Shown here piece after piece: positions 35,599-35,657 of a DNA stretch of 35,657 nucleotides; position 1 is the first letter of the stretch; the number at the start of each line of letters is the position of its first letter. The notes below the pieces were generated by a model. It was not told where the DNA came from. It did no database searches and saw only the letters and a program-made list of their open reading frames with translations. The translations under genes were made by a program, and so were the position numbers. This DNA comes from JAGGAG01 sp031402225 (lineage in GTDB: Bacteria; Gemmatimonadota; Gemmatimonadetes; Gemmatimonadales; GWC2-71-9), in assembly GCA_031402225.1 (NCBI GenBank), contig JANNSD010000151.1:1-35657 (forward strand). The letters run 5' to 3'.

Positions 35599-35657
35599 AT
35601 GACCGACAAGAAGAACGCACCGGTGCGCGATCTGCCCGAGAAGAAGCTCCCCGCCGG
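35599..35657 (+). CDS. Second peptide precursor, paralogous, cut by window edge
   Basis: GGAG stands seven bases before the ATG. The 19 visible residues are MTDKKNAPVRDLPEKKLPA. Aligned without gaps to the preceding peptide, it shares M-x-x-K-K at 1-5 and V-K/R-D-L-P-x-K at 9-15, so the two leaders are paralogous. The C-terminal part, including any Gly-Gly site and core, lies beyond the window. The 47-bp gap to the first peptide gene contains no promoter I can see, so both are likely on the sigma-54 transcript. Confidence 0.75.
   Translation, partial: MTDKKNAPVRDLPEKKLPA

Overview
The window is about 35.7 kb of very GC-rich bacterial DNA with dense, mostly compact gene order. It has many secreted proteins and lipoproteins, many GTG or TTG starts, and short overlapping operons. 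The gene mix (SYLF/YSC84 protein, TAXI-type binding protein, CarH-type B12 photoreceptor, DUF2277, GYD protein, double-cNMP C39 peptide exporter) fits an environmental Gram-negative, most likely Gemmatimonadota. That assignment is inference from style and content, because no rRNA or housekeeping marker is present. No gene-free stretch longer than 300 bases exists.

Layout. 1-436 (-): start of a GCS2-type carboxylate-amine ligase. 532-1593 (-) and 1728-3203 (+): a duplicated-domain lipoprotein divergent from a MocR-type regulator, with a likely MocR operator between them. 3204-3389: an internally deleted remnant of a small membrane protein. 3433-8023 (+): two alpha/beta hydrolases, a YSC84 protein, a TAXI-type protein and a VIT-family transporter. 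8029-9992 (-): two lipoproteins and a cupin. 10197-11152 (+): DUF2277 protein and an outer-membrane barrel. 11256-14321: fasciclin protein divergent from a CarH/LitR-like regulator plus SDR-DUF2867 operon, with facing promoters. 14341-17078: a secreted unknown converging with, and overlapping, a serine hydrolase. 17236-21475 (+): GYD protein, small membrane protein, malic enzyme, secreted protein and glycosyltransferase. 21582-24796 (+): acetyltransferase, secreted and membrane proteins, RNase HII. 24906-27980 (-): biotin operon bioB-bioA-bioD. 28130-28498 (-): secreted unknown. 28596-28668: tRNA-Lys(UUU).

The most interesting part is 28854 to the right edge. It encodes a PpiC-related putative peptide-maturation protein, a C39 peptidase/ABC exporter carrying two N-terminal cNMP-binding-like domains, an HlyD-type adaptor and a sigma-54 activator without an input domain. 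An exact GGCACG-N4-TTGC sigma-54 promoter core follows, and then at least two tiny genes for paralogous basic peptides sharing V(K/R)DLPxK. The first peptide ends its leader in Lys-Gly-Gly, the cleavage signal of C39 exporters. This reads as a self-contained, sigma-54-controlled double-glycine peptide secretion locus. The second precursor is cut by the window edge.

A second theme is a set of short tandem repeats between genes: 7-, 8- and 21-bp units, many with a CTCACG core. They often begin at a stop codon and in two places form large inverted repeats. In the biotin operon, repeat units provide the bioB stop codon, the bioA Shine-Dalgarno sequence and the bioD stop codon.
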